A stretch of DNA of 64,000 nucleotides from Medicago truncatula (taxonomy: Eukaryota > Streptophyta > Magnoliopsida > Fabales > Fabaceae), in contig NC_053046.1 of the NCBI RefSeq assembly GCF_003473485.1, positions 39,145,832 through 39,209,831 on the forward strand, read 5' to 3'. The number at the start of each line of letters is the position of its first letter. Position 1 is the stretch's first letter. The notes below the pieces were generated by a model. That model was given only the letters and a program-made list of their open reading frames with translations. It was not told where the DNA came from and ran no database searches. A program made the translations under genes and the position numbers. Shown here piece after piece: positions 35,530 to 46,416 of the stretch.

Positions 35530-37419
35530 CATATCCTACATATAACAATTCATTCACACCTCTTCCTTTAGTCATATAAGGCTAGTCACGAAAGGTCATA
35601 AGATAATTGGCATAAAAGAATCATTTTCGATAAAATCCGTGTCAAGTGGCAAACGGACAATATTGACAAATCTCAAAACAAGGTAACAATATGAAGTTTG
35701 AAAACTCGCAAATCTATCTTAATCAATCATGTAGTCATGAGCTTAAGCCACTTACAAACTATTAGACATTAGTTCAAAGTATAGCTTAAGTTCGTATAAG
35801 AAAACTCAAGTTCACATTTTTCACATTCCCATCCGAAATATCAAGTTTAACATGATTAAGATGTTTGACCAACATTACGAGTCCTACCTAAGTCTATATG
35901 AACTATAGGTTAAACTTGTAATCTCATTTAGTTCACAAAAGTTCATTTCGACAAAATCCGATCATTCCCAAAATTTAAAGTTTCAACCCAAAATGGAAAA
36001 TCCCAAATTTGAATGAGTAAAACATGTTCCAGTAGGTTTAGAAGTTCAAACAAAGGTTAAACAAGTTGAAAGAAGCATTTTACAAAGCTCAGATTGGCCC
36101 CCTAAGACCCAGAACAAAAATCAAAAGTTGCTGAAACTGGACAGGTTCGCTTAAGCGAACAAGTTCCAGCAGCTACTAGTAATGTACGCTTACTGGTCGC
36201 TTACCGGTTTGCTTAAGAGGCCGGGTTCCAGAACTTTCTATGCTGGTTCGCTTACGCGTTCGCTTAAGCGAACAGTCATAGTTCTGCAAGAAAAAAAAAA
36301 TTACGGGTTTCAACCATTTTTCACCAAAAATTCCCAATTTTGATCTCCCAATGCCCAAATGTGTCCTCCAGAGTTTGTTTACAGGTCAATACAACTAAAA
36401 GGTTCACAAGAACACAACAAACATGAAAACAAATGACATTTGAACATAATTCACCAATTCAACCCATTTTACAAAACCAACAACAACTCATTTTTCATCA
36501 TCAAATCCTGATTTATGAACACCCAAGCTATGAATCATCAACAACAATATCACTTAACAACAACAACATCAATTAAACATGATTCTCATTACAATTCAAC
36601 AATAACATAGCACAATTCAACATTTAGAGCATAATTCACAATATATCACTTTCACATACTTTGAATATGCAATTTCACCAACAACAATTCAATTATCACC
36701 AATTTCATGCATTCAAATATATCACCATAGATAGAGCACAAATTTTAACAACTATGAACAATTAATCACTTACTCAATTAAGCACTTAATCATACAACAA
36801 ATGAAAAATTACACTAAATGATTATGATTGAATTCTAACCCCCTTACCTTAGTTAGCACAAATTTCTAGCCCAAGCTTCACTTTAGCTCCTAGGATCTCT
36901 ACCACTTCTTGAATCTTCAAGCTTCTTCTCCTCTTACCCTTTTTCCTCTTCTCTTGCACTTTCTCTCTATACCTCTCTCAAAATATCTTATGTAATGAAA
37001 AATGAATGATATTTTCTCTTAAGATAAGGCTTATATAGGTTATTCCTCTAATGGGCTTAACCCTAATGCCTTAGTGGACTTAACCCACTCAAACACAACT
37101 CTAAAATGTTTCTACACTCTTAACGGTAAGATACTAACAACGGTCACTTAACGGTAAAATACTAACAACTAATTACTACACTAGTAACTTAGTAAAATAA
37201 TGGTTCTCGCTAAAACACTAAAAATAATCCTCACAAAAATTACTAATTTACTCTTACACCCAAAATGACCAAAATACCCCTGAGTCCAAAATGACTAAAT
37301 TACCCTTCTAACACGAAAACCCATAAAAATGCACCCAATGATAAATAATCACACATAAGCACATATAAACACATATTTAAACAATTAAAAATAAATCTAG
37401 CGAAAATCGGGCTGTTACA
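35530..37419 (-). mobile_element. Long LTR-like block (Ty3-type), minus strand
   Basis: Read on the minus strand, the block begins TGTAACAGCCCGATTTTCGC at 37419, a start typical of legume Ty3/gypsy LTRs. A TATA box (CTATATAAG, within 37029-37040) is followed by a purine-rich leader and a likely splice donor AAG/GTAAGG near 36845. Two perfect palindromes lie further in. The inner end is not clear and no gag-pol is present, so this is a solo or truncated LTR. Confidence 0.6.
36145..36273. repeat. Paired 16-bp palindromes in the LTR
   Basis: GTTCGCTTAAGCGAAC occurs perfectly at 36145-36160 and 36258-36273, with partial forms between (GTTCGCTTACGC, TTTGCTTAAG). Confidence 0.9.
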
Positions 37420-38867
37420 TGAAACATGCCAACCTAGACGATCGTGCATACTAGGTCTGTCATAAGGTTCTTCGTATCTTAACTTACCAGTCTTGTCATA
37501 TACTCTACATGCCACGGCGTTCAAGGGAACCTAAGACCGCTACGTCAAAATACGATAAACACATCAAGAACTAATCATAAATCATTCGTGACATGATCCT
37601 GAACTGGACGATCGGGGAGGTACTAAGATCGTCGACAGTTTATCTTCTTAGTCTTGTTCTATTGCATAAGCTTGTACATACTTTGTGTTCTAACATAAAC
37701 GTGTTGTAGCATGATTCATGATTATTCATTATGTTAGAAAGTTAGCGTGTAACAAACAACATTATCTGAGTTGATTTGACAGAGTGTATCGGGTGCAGTA
37801 ACCCCGAGTACAATCCTTTACTTGACCGATGAATTCCTAGCTAAGGTACATCGGACTCCTCTTAATGCCGTGCGGGCCTACCTTGCGGAGCGTATCCCGT
37901 CCCCCTCGACGTGGACCTCTTGAAATCCCCCTTGGCGTGGATCGCAAGAGACACGAAACTTTATGTTACATAGCTTATTGGTCTTGTACATACATAAGGA
38001 TTTATCCTATTACTTGCATGCTTGTTTACCACGGGTTCGTAACCTACCCGATTATTGGTAATTGCGTACATACTTGTTCTTGTTCATACAACTTAACATA
38101 CTTAGGTCACATAAATACATAGTTGTTCTCGACTACCTAAGTTGAGGCTCTACCATTCCCCATTACTTAGAGATTAGCTACTACCCGGCATAAATCATGT
38201 CATGTACTCTCGTGTACCATTCGTTGTCGAACCATGTTAATGTTTCACTATGCATTTCCCTTTTAAAACTTAACTTGGATTGTATATTAGACACTTAGAA
38301 TTGAGGGGTTCAAGGTTTAATAAAAAAACTGCAGGAAACGGGCCTCAGATGGCTCTTACTGGCCACAAGCTGAGTAGAGAACACATGATGTGCAGTCAAA
38401 CTTGCCATGGCTAGCAGTTTACTCGCCATGGCGAGCTCGTGGCGAGCTGTTCCAGAGAGTTCTGATTCCCAACTCGCCATGGCGAGTTCTAGCTCGCCCG
38501 ACGAGTTGTGACAGTCCAGAATTCTGCAGAAAACGTATTTTTGCATAAAAAAAACCTCAATTTCAAGCATCATAAGGTACCTGATACTTCCAGAACACAT
38601 AAAAACAGTAGGAATTGAAATGCATGGCAACAATAACATGTTCTTGATGATTTATGGTACAAAGGGGTATCTCTAAACCTAATTCATGACATAAACATAC
38701 TTAAGATTTCTCACCTAAGATTCACACAACCCGAAGGTAAGGAAAGCTATCTAAAAACTCACATAAGATTTTTGGTACAACTTATAGCTTCAAGTTCAAC
38801 TCCATTAGAACCCTAGCTCCAACATGCAACTCTATTAAGTCTCAAATCTAGTCTTGAATGGAAGTGT
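37420..38867. other. Second LTR-like or transposon-derived block
   Basis: Richer in GC than its surroundings. It holds several 40-80-codon frames without motifs and the CTCGCCATGGCGAG palindromes (38422-38488). The right border is TGTAACCCCC (38868), which looks like an LTR terminus. I cannot assign a family. Confidence 0.4.
38422..38488. repeat. Paired palindromes CTCGCCA/TGGCGAG
   Basis: CTCGCCATGGCGAG (38422-38435) and AACTCGCCATGGCGAGTT (38471-38488) are perfect palindromes. Variants (TTGCCATGGCTAG, AGCTCGCCCGACGAGTT) flank them. Confidence 0.9.
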
Positions 38868-38944
38868 AACCCCCTATTTCTATTAAAGCGATAACACACG
38901 TGAATAATACAAATATTCAAGAAATAGACGCTGCGTCTTCAATA

Positions 38945-39410
38945 GATTTTAAACAACATGCATATATAAATTTTCTCAACAGTCGCATCAGATATAAATC
39001 ATACATCTCCAAAATATACATGTCATAAGATCAACATACATCGACATATAAAATCTCCAAATCCCGACATATGGGAAAAATCTCAAGAACATAACAATCT
39101 AAAAACGTAAAAGATGAATCTGCAAACAAACTCACATCATTCAAGTTAATAGCATACAACGACAAAATGTCTACAAATAATGTGATAAATTCTAAGTCAC
39201 TAAAATACCTATAATTCTGGACCTGTAACTTCGACACTCAAATCATTGATTGAATCTGTAAATGACAAAAGTTGATCTTTCAATAAGAATCAAACGAACG
39301 CCGCAACAAGATGCGAAATCAAACGCCGCACAAGACGATGAACAACACAACGCCGCACTCAAATGAACAGTTTCAAAATTAGGGTTGGAGATGAAGAAGA
39401 AAAAACAATA
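38945..39410 (-). repeat. Diverged inverted copy of the 60.5-kb retroposon
   Basis: On the minus strand TGTTCATCGTCTTGTGCGGC, GTTTGATTTCG, TATTGAAAGATC and TTTTACGTTTTTAG follow in the same order and spacing as at 60480-60735 on the plus strand. The two copies continue differently beyond about 38990. Confidence 0.75.
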
Positions 39411-39811
39411 CGTTAATTTAATTTCTTCCCTATGCAATTTTTCGTTTTTGGTTCTGGTCCCTCCTTTCTAGCCACTCATCATCTCTCTTGACATATAAGC
39501 CTGTTTTTGTCAACTCACCCTTCGCCATGTGTGTCTCTGTCTGCCACCACAACGTTTTTGTAGCGGGAGTTAAGTGGAGGGACTGATTGCAAACAGTTAA
39601 CAACTTACAATGATGGTTTAGAAAACAAAAAAAAAATATACAGGGACGAATTTCAAAAAACACACGAGCTTACATGGAGGTTTTGCATATTAAGCCTATT
39701 TGATACGCTCAAATAACTCATTTAATTGCAATCTTAGTTTTTTAATACCCATTTCTTTGATTATAAATAGATAGATGTTTTTTTATAGAGAGATAAATGT
39801 ATTCTTTTGTC
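39411..39811. other. Transposon-like repeat remnant
   Basis: The phrases GGTCCCTCC (39458) and CAGGGACGAATTT (39642), and the end AATAGGCTTAATATG on the minus strand near 39690-39704, recall Mutator-type MITE ends. No convincing opposite end, so not called as an element. Confidence 0.35.
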
Positions 39812-39910
39812 TCTGTGAGTTTAGCTAAGAGATGGTAAATACATTATATAATATATGGAGGGGTCGATATTCGAACCTCAGACACCTCACTTATTCTTCT
39901 TAAAAATAGA
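39812..39910 (+). mobile_element. tRNA-derived SINE, diverged
   Basis: CTGTGAGTTTAGCTAAGAG is close to the start of the 5.85-kb SINE, and ATATTCGAACC (39868-39878) is a B-box-like word at similar spacing. Confidence 0.5.
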
Positions 39911-39974
39911 ATATTTAGCCACTTAGGTACTTGGAAAAAAAAAATGTATTCTCTGTTTTTTTTTCTTCTTCTTT

Positions 39975-40105
39975 CTTTCAAGTAGCCTAGTGGCTAGAAT
40001 TCACCTTTTTCAAGGTGAATAAGTGGGATGTCCGGGGTTCAAACTCCGACCTCTGCATATAATAATGCATATCTCTACTAACTGAGCTAAATTTACAAAT
40101 GTATT
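39975..40105. mobile_element. Composite SINE-like element with tRNA words in both orientations
   Basis: The left side reads GTAGCCTAGTGGCTAGAATT with the B-box-like GGGGTTCAAACTCC (40034-40047). The right side ends ATCTCTACTAACTGAGCTAA, which is the inverse of an A-box start (TTAGCTCAGTTAGTAGAGAT). Two tRNA-type heads point toward each other. Confidence 0.6.
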
Positions 40106-40589
40106 CTCTTTTTTTGAGAGGAAAAAAAATGTATTCTTAATTAAAACATGTTTGTAGTTTTGTAAAGTGATATCAGATTCGGTCATTATTGTTTTTCCAT
40201 TAGATTGCTTAATAATATAATCATCGTTATTATTATAACACTAACAAATTGATGTTTTTTAACAACTAACTCTTACTCATGCATTCACACAATAATAAAT
40301 TAGGCAATTACTTTTTTTTACAGAAAAATTAGGTAATCACTTAAATATTGTTGGTATTATTATACATTATTATTAGTTAGGTAATGACTTAATAATGTAT
40401 TTATAGACATTATTTTCTATAACTTTTTTGCTCCGATTTTAGTAAAAATCTAAAAGTGTCCATATTTTATTTTGTCATTATTTTTTTTTTCTTTCCAAAC
40501 AATTTTATTTTTATATTTCAATTACGGTGTATCTGTTGTAAAATACTAAAAAAATAATGTATTTATCTGCATTGATCTAAGTCCTAAAA

Positions 40590-41160
40590 ACTCGGGAAAT
40601 TTTTTATTTTTGCGCCCTACTTTTTGCTAAAAAACACAAAAATATTCCACTTTTTCGAAAAATTGCAGAAATGCCCTACTTTTTCAGGAGTCTCTAGTAC
40701 CACTCCACTTGGAGTTGCGGGGTACCCTAAAAAGTGGTGAAAATTTTGTCCTCATTATACCCCTACCCCTCCACTTGGAGTTGCGGGGTATTTTCCCTTT
40801 TTTTTTTCAATTTTTTTAAATACCCTTGACTTGCGGGATATTTTGTGATTTTTTTTTTTAATTTTTAAATACCCCTCTACTTGGAGTAGAGTGGTATAAT
40901 AAAGACAAAAAAAAAATTGAAGCATCATTTACGTTAATTGCATGCATAAATAATAATAATAATAATAATCAACTACAATTATTATAAATGCCATGTTGTC
41001 CCACACTCTCGTCTTCGACGATGTCTTCCGCGATTTACTTGAGGGTGTCTTCGTCATTGTTATATGTAGTTGATTGTATTTGACTACCATAATCTAACGA
41101 AAACGACACATCAACGTAATTTCTGGATATGGGATGGCCAGCAAGGGACGCAATTTATCT
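40590..41160. repeat. Insert-like block between duplicated flanks, with GGAGTTGCGGGGTA repeats
   Basis: TTTATCTGCAT...AGTCCTAAAAACTCGG occurs at about 40561-40598 and again at 41156-41184. Between them CCACTTGGAGTTGCGGGGTA is repeated at about 40708-40727 and 40771-40790 with two weaker echoes after. An (AAT)n microsatellite lies at 40949-40970. Confidence 0.5.
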
Positions 41161-41439
41161 GCATAGTCCTAAAAACTCGGTTTATCTAAACTTTTTTATT
41201 AGTATAATTTTCTTTTTGTCACTAAAAGACAGAACCGACTTCCGACAAGTTTATTACATACCTAGAATGTGGACGTGGACTAAAGTAACACACATGTTTT
41301 TGTCCCACACTTAAACTAAACATTCCCCCTAAGAACAAAAATGCTACTTTATCTTTCTCACGCTTTACTATATTCCACACTTCTTATCAAAATCCAAAGC
41401 AATAGAAAATTCATGAGCTAAAGAATTTAAGTTTCTACA

Positions 41440-43009
41440 ATGGCAGAAACTGCAGAGAAGAAACCACACATAGTGATGACACCATTCATGGCACATGGTC
41501 ATCTCATTCCATTCCTAGCCCTAGCAAGAAAAATTCAAGAAACAACTACTACCTTCAAAATCACAATAGCCACCACTCCCCTCAACATTCAACACCTTAA
41601 ATCTGCAATATCCAACACATTTTCTTCCTCTAACAATGATATCTCAATCAATCTTGCTGAGTTACCTTTCAATCATAGCCAATATGGTTTACCACCAAAC
41701 GTAGAGAATACAGAAAAGCTTCCTCTAACTGATATAATCAAACTCTTTCATGCATCAACTAGCCTTGAAGCTCCTCTAAGCTCTTTAATATCAAAGATCA
41801 CACAACAAGAGGGTCAACCTCCAATTTGTATTATATCAGATGTGTTTCTTGGTTGGGCTACCAATGTTGCAAAGAGTTTAGGAACTAGGAATATATCATT
41901 CACTACTTGTGGTGCTTATGGAACTTTGGCTTATATCTCTATTTGGTGTAATCTACCTCATAGGAAAACAGATTCTGATGAGTTTTGGGTTCCAGGTACT
42001 CCTAAAATATCTCATTTATATTATTTTTGTTCACTACAAAAACAAAATCTAACTAACTTTATATATGATACTAGGGTTTCCTCAAAACTACAGATTCCAC
42101 ATCTCTCAGATGCATAGATATCTAAGAGCAGCTGATGGAACTGATGATTGGTCAAAATTCTTCCCTCCACAGATAGCACTTTCTATGAAATCTGATGGAT
42201 GGATTTGTAACACTGTTGAGGAGATTGAGAATTTAGGGCTGCAACTATTGAAGAACTATCTTCAACTTCCTGTTTGGTGTATTGGTCCTCTTCTTCCATC
42301 AACTACATTAAAGGGTTCGAATTCAAAGTATCGTGCCGGAAAAGAATCCGGTATAGCTCTTGAAGAATGCATGGAGTGGCTTGATTTGAAAGATGAGAAT
42401 TCTGTTCTTTACATATCTTTTGGATCACAGAACACAGTAAGTGCTTCACAAATGATGGCATTGGCTGAAGGGTTAGAAGAAAGTGAGAAACTTTTCATTT
42501 GGGTTATTAGACCACCTTGTGGTTTTGACATTAATGCAGAGTTCAAAGCAGAATGGTTGCCAGAAGGATTTGAAGAGAGAATGAAGCATAGTAAAAGGGG
42601 TTTGTTGGTGCATAAATGGGGACCTCAGTTAGAGATTCTATCACACAAATCAACAGGAGCATTTCTAAGTCATTGTGGGTGGAATTCTGTATTGGAGAGT
42701 CTTAGCCAAGGGGTGCCAATTATTGGTTGGCCACTTGCAGCAGAACAAGCATACAATGCAAAGATGTTGGTAGAAGAAATGGGGGTGAGTGTGGAACTGA
42801 CAAGAACTGTGGAAAGTGTGATTTCTAAGGAAGATGTGAAGTGGGTCATAGAAATAGTTATGGATCAAGAAGGAAAGGGAAAAGAGATGAAGGAGAAAGC
42901 AAATGAGATTGCAGTACACATGAGAGAGGCAACAGTAGAGAAAGGTAAAGAAAAGGGGTCTTCATTGAGAGCAATGGATGATTTTGTTAGAACCATTTTG
43001 CAAGTATAA
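41440..43009 (+). CDS. UDP-glycosyltransferase, UGT92-like
   Basis: Transfers a sugar from UDP-sugar to a small acceptor in the cytosol. Exons 41440-41995 and 42075-43009 join in frame (WVP-G-FPQNYRF across a 79-bp intron) to 496 codons. The N-terminal acceptor domain has TPFMAHGHLIPFLALA with catalytic His21 and ISDVFLGW with Asp134 in the position of the partner Asp. The PSPG box spans residues 367-410 from WGPQ to AAEQ with HCGWNS in the middle; the last residue is Gln, which in many plant UGTs goes with UDP-glucose. LEADGTDDW-type and EEIENLGL segments resemble Arabidopsis UGT92A1. The acceptor cannot be predicted. No defect seen. Immediately downstream is a LINE tail. Confidence 0.93.
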
Positions 43010-43204
43010 TAAGGTTCTATGAATTGTTGCATTTGAATTTGAGAATTAAAGTTCCTTATGTCTACATATACTGGCTGATCTACAATCTTTTAATAGGGAT
43101 AATGTTATTACTATGAAGGCAAAGTATAATTGACCATTTAATACCTTTATCAGTTTCTAATGCAAATGAGTCAAATTTTATTTATCTATATATTTTATTG
43201 TATT

Positions 43205-44280
43205 TTTTGAATCAGCAAAATTTATTGATACCAAACTCTAGCAAGATGCTTAGAGATGGTGATAAAAGAACAAGGATGCCGCATATAGATGTAACATCCG
43301 AAAACAACTGCCACGACACAACGGTAAACAAAAATATGGCGTAACCACCTTCTGCAACCAAAAAGAATGCGCATAACAGCAGCCGCTGCAACCTACAGAA
43401 GACAGCAGCAGGATACGCAGAACAGCATACTTGTAACAGCAGAAGCATGCCCCACACCCCAATTGAAAAACCAGAGAGCTCCTTGCTAATCACCTACATT
43501 ACCACTCTATCCACATATTGGCAGAAGTGCAACCACCTAATTACGGACCCTCCACAACAGCTGCTTAGACCACCAACCCATTTGCAATCCGAGGAGAAAC
43601 AGCAAAACAGCACAGCCTAACAAAATAGTGTTCAGTTATCTCCAATCGAGTTTCTTATCTCAAAATACACTATTTCAGGTTCCAACACCAGTCATAGTAT
43701 AGGCACGTAGTGATACTGAGCCTACTCAAACTCCAACGCCAAGCCAACACCTTTATTTCTTCAACTAACTCTTCAACCTCGGTCAAAACATTTCTAAAAA
43801 TTCTATGATTTCTCTTAATCCAGATGACCCAAAGTACGGCATGCCAAATGAGTCAAAAACCCTTTCTCAACCTCTTCCTCCTCGCTTCCCTACTCCAGCA
43901 CTCCCAATGAATGTACAAATTTGGCGGCATAATGAACGTTATACCCAACTATCTCATAAGATTGGACCAAATACCCATCACATCACCACCCTACAATGTA
44001 GGAAAAGGTGGTCAACCGATTCCTCCGCTGCCTCACAATAAACATACGCAAGCGATCAGTCCAGACAAATTATATTCCTCCTCTGAAGGTTGTCTCTTGT
44101 TGGGATACGATCCAAAAAGACTCTCCAGCTCAACGCCGCCGCCTTTAGCAAAGCCGGACTCTTCCAAATGGCCCCTTGAACACGACTTACCGACACATTT
44201 CTTCCCCCCTCTAACACTAAAATCCATTCCAGCGTGAATCTACCCCTCCAACTTTCAACGCCACTCGTCTTCTTCCAAGG
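43205..44280 (-). pseudogene. 3' end of a LINE (zf-RVT region)
   Basis: Read on the minus strand with frame changes, the segment gives SWRVFLDRIPTR, then SVDHLFLHC, then FWHAVLWVIWINRNHRIF, then VEELVEEIKVLAWRWSLSRL and YDWCWNP. This is the zf-RVT and C-terminal signature of plant LINE ORF2. Only the end of the element is present. A short A-run follows at the 43200 side. It lies 50 bp from the MULE at 44332. Confidence 0.8.
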
Positions 44281-44322
44281 TCATATATATGTTGATGCTT
44301 TTTTTGTGCTTATAATGTGTTA

Positions 44323-45858
44323 TTTCAATTAGGCTTAAATATGAAATTCATCCCTGCAATTAGGGGTCGTTTAAAAATTGGTCCCTGTATTCGTTAATCC
44401 TTGCAAACTAGCCTTGCAATCATTAATCATTTCAAATTTCGTCCTTGAAGTGATAATCTCGCTGAGGTGGCAGTGATTAGCTGACGTGTCCGATGTTAAT
44501 TGGGATAAATGGCTACTGACTCATACTTTTGCCTTGAATGGACAAAAATGCCCTTAGTTCCCCTTTGACTTCTTTCTTCTTCCTCCTTCTCACCTCTCGT
44601 CATCTTCTCTTCTCCCCTACAACCACCGCGCCGCTGCCAACAACACCAACTTCCTTCTCTCCGTCGAACCGAACACCAACACAATCTATACATGTCAACG
44701 CCAGCCAAAGCTTCAAAAAAAATTCCATTGTACTGCTTCATTCCCTCCGGCCAGATCGACGATGGGAGAACATCGTACATGGCTGCAACATTCTCAATCC
44801 AGTCTTTTCTGTTGGCTGCAACGTCACTGAGTACGTGGTTGTAGAGGGCTTATGACGGAGACGCAACCAGAGGAAAATATGCAGCAAGCACCAGTGGTTT
44901 CTTCCAGCGACGGCGCTGATAATCTACAAAACGATGCGACTGTGGCTGATGTTTCAATTCACATGTAATTTTGCGATGTCACTGAGCTAGTTTTTCTGTT
45001 TGAGAATTCTTTTGAATTGAATTTTGTAATTGTGTTTTGTTTTCAAGAGCCACGGTAGAGAAAGAAGAAGTAAAAAGCGATGTTTTGAGGGATGAAGTTA
45101 TTTGGATTTTACAAGCTATTACATCCACAGGGAGGTTTTGGTGAGTGAGAGTTACTTAACTTTGTGTGCGTGTGTTGGTTGGTTATTAGATTATTAATTA
45201 TCATGGTCCAATTGAGTTAGAGAAGAATGTTTCTTTACAACAACATGTAGAAGACGTAAAAAATGGAACTTTAGCATTTCCAGTTAGTTTCACCATGGGT
45301 TTTGCTATGAAAAGGAAAAGTATGAAATGGTTGAGGAAAAGTGTGGAAGATAAGGAATTTTGTTCTTACTGATGAACAAACACGTTGGATAAATTTGAGA
45401 TTGTTGAAGATGAATATTGTTGGAAGACAAACAGGGGTTTGTTGTAATGAAAATGGATGAGAGAAAGTATGCTGGTTTCAGTTTTGATTCTAATTTTGTA
45501 AGTGAGGAAGGTGATGAATAATCATGTGTAGATGATGAAGGAGGAAGAGGAAGGATGTTATGGAGAGGTTGGTGGTGGTGTGCGATGCAGAGAAGAGGAG
45601 TGAAGGTTTTGAGAAGATGACATCAGGTTTTTTTTTTGTCCTTTCGTGTTTGTCTAAGGGGTATTTTTGTCTTTTCCCAACGGTCTGAGAAGAGAAGGGG
45701 TAAATTGCTGATGTGGCAGTGATTAACAAGGATGAGGGACGAAATTTTAAACGATTAATGATTGCAAGGCTAGTTTGCAAAGATTAGCAAATAGAGAGAT
45801 CGATTTTTAAACGACCCCTAATTGCATGGATGAAATACATATTTAAGTCTTTCAATTA
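44323..45858 (+). mobile_element. Pack-MULE-like element with captured gene exons
   Basis: A 1518-bp element (44332-45849) starts GGCTTAAATATG and ends CATATTTAAGTC. The terminal inverted repeats are ~140 bp with shared words such as GCAATTAGGGGTCGTTTAAA and TTGCAAACTAGCCTTGCAAT. Perfect 9-bp direct repeats TTTCAATTA flank it (44323-44331 and 45850-45858). The interior has no transposase. It is less AT-rich near the left end and holds a spliceable gene fragment. These are the defining traits of a Pack-MULE. Confidence 0.88.
44850..45140 (+). pseudogene. Captured two-exon fragment, PP4R2-like
   Basis: Exon 1 (44850 to about 44964) opens MTETQPEENMQQ; its GTAATT donor joins a TTTCAAG acceptor (about 45047), and the frame continues ATVEKEEVKSDVL, then ILQAITSTGRFW, ending at a GTGAGT donor (about 45140). 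The EEV...ILQ.I.STG.FW pattern matches my recollection of the start of plant protein phosphatase 4 regulatory subunit 2, where FW is followed by HDWDKLK. The next exon is absent. Identity is an inference from a short match. If transcribed, it would give only a truncated protein. Confidence 0.55.
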
Positions 45859-46416
45859 TAAGTTACCTTCCACGCTTTTCAGGACAAGATAATCACTGAG
45901 CACAACGAAATAAATATGCTGTTTACATTTATTTAGCATAGGTTTATTATTAATGTAATGTAACAATCTAATAGTCACATATTACTTATGCTCATTTTTT
46001 GTGAATAATTAATTAGCACTCATACCTTCTTCAAAAAAAATTAAAACTAGCAATTCATACGGTAGTTATGTCACCAAACTTCTTGGATATAGTGACTCTT
46101 AAAAAGACACTGAACAACAATTATACTTTCTTTCCTCTCCCTGGACATGTTCTTAAACCCATTTCTACTCATTGTAATTGATTGTTTGGAGCTGCAGGGT
46201 AGAGGATTTTCCAATCCTTCCTATCAAACAAGTCTTCTGCCTACGATATGATACATGTACAAATATGCAAGAGAACAAATTTTTGTAGAGAAAGAGGCTT
46301 GCACAAAAAAAAGACACTACAATTTCTAATTCATTTGTGTATCAAATGACCACCACACAGCCATCAAAAATACATACTCACATAACCACCCGGCTATTAA
46401 ATGAAACTCAGACGCT
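45859..46416. other. Intergenic and FRS 3' flank
   Basis: Probably contains the 3'UTR of the FAR1-related gene. No other gene seen. Confidence 0.45.

Noticed and set aside
41996..42117. Frameshift in the UGT gene
   Set aside because: The apparent frame change is a 79-bp GT-AG intron (41996-42074); joining the exons gives continuous family sequence (WVPGFPQ).
43805..44237. Plus-strand frames of 78 and 108 codons after the UGT gene
   Set aside because: The minus strand here is a clear LINE zf-RVT remnant, so these are antisense shadows.
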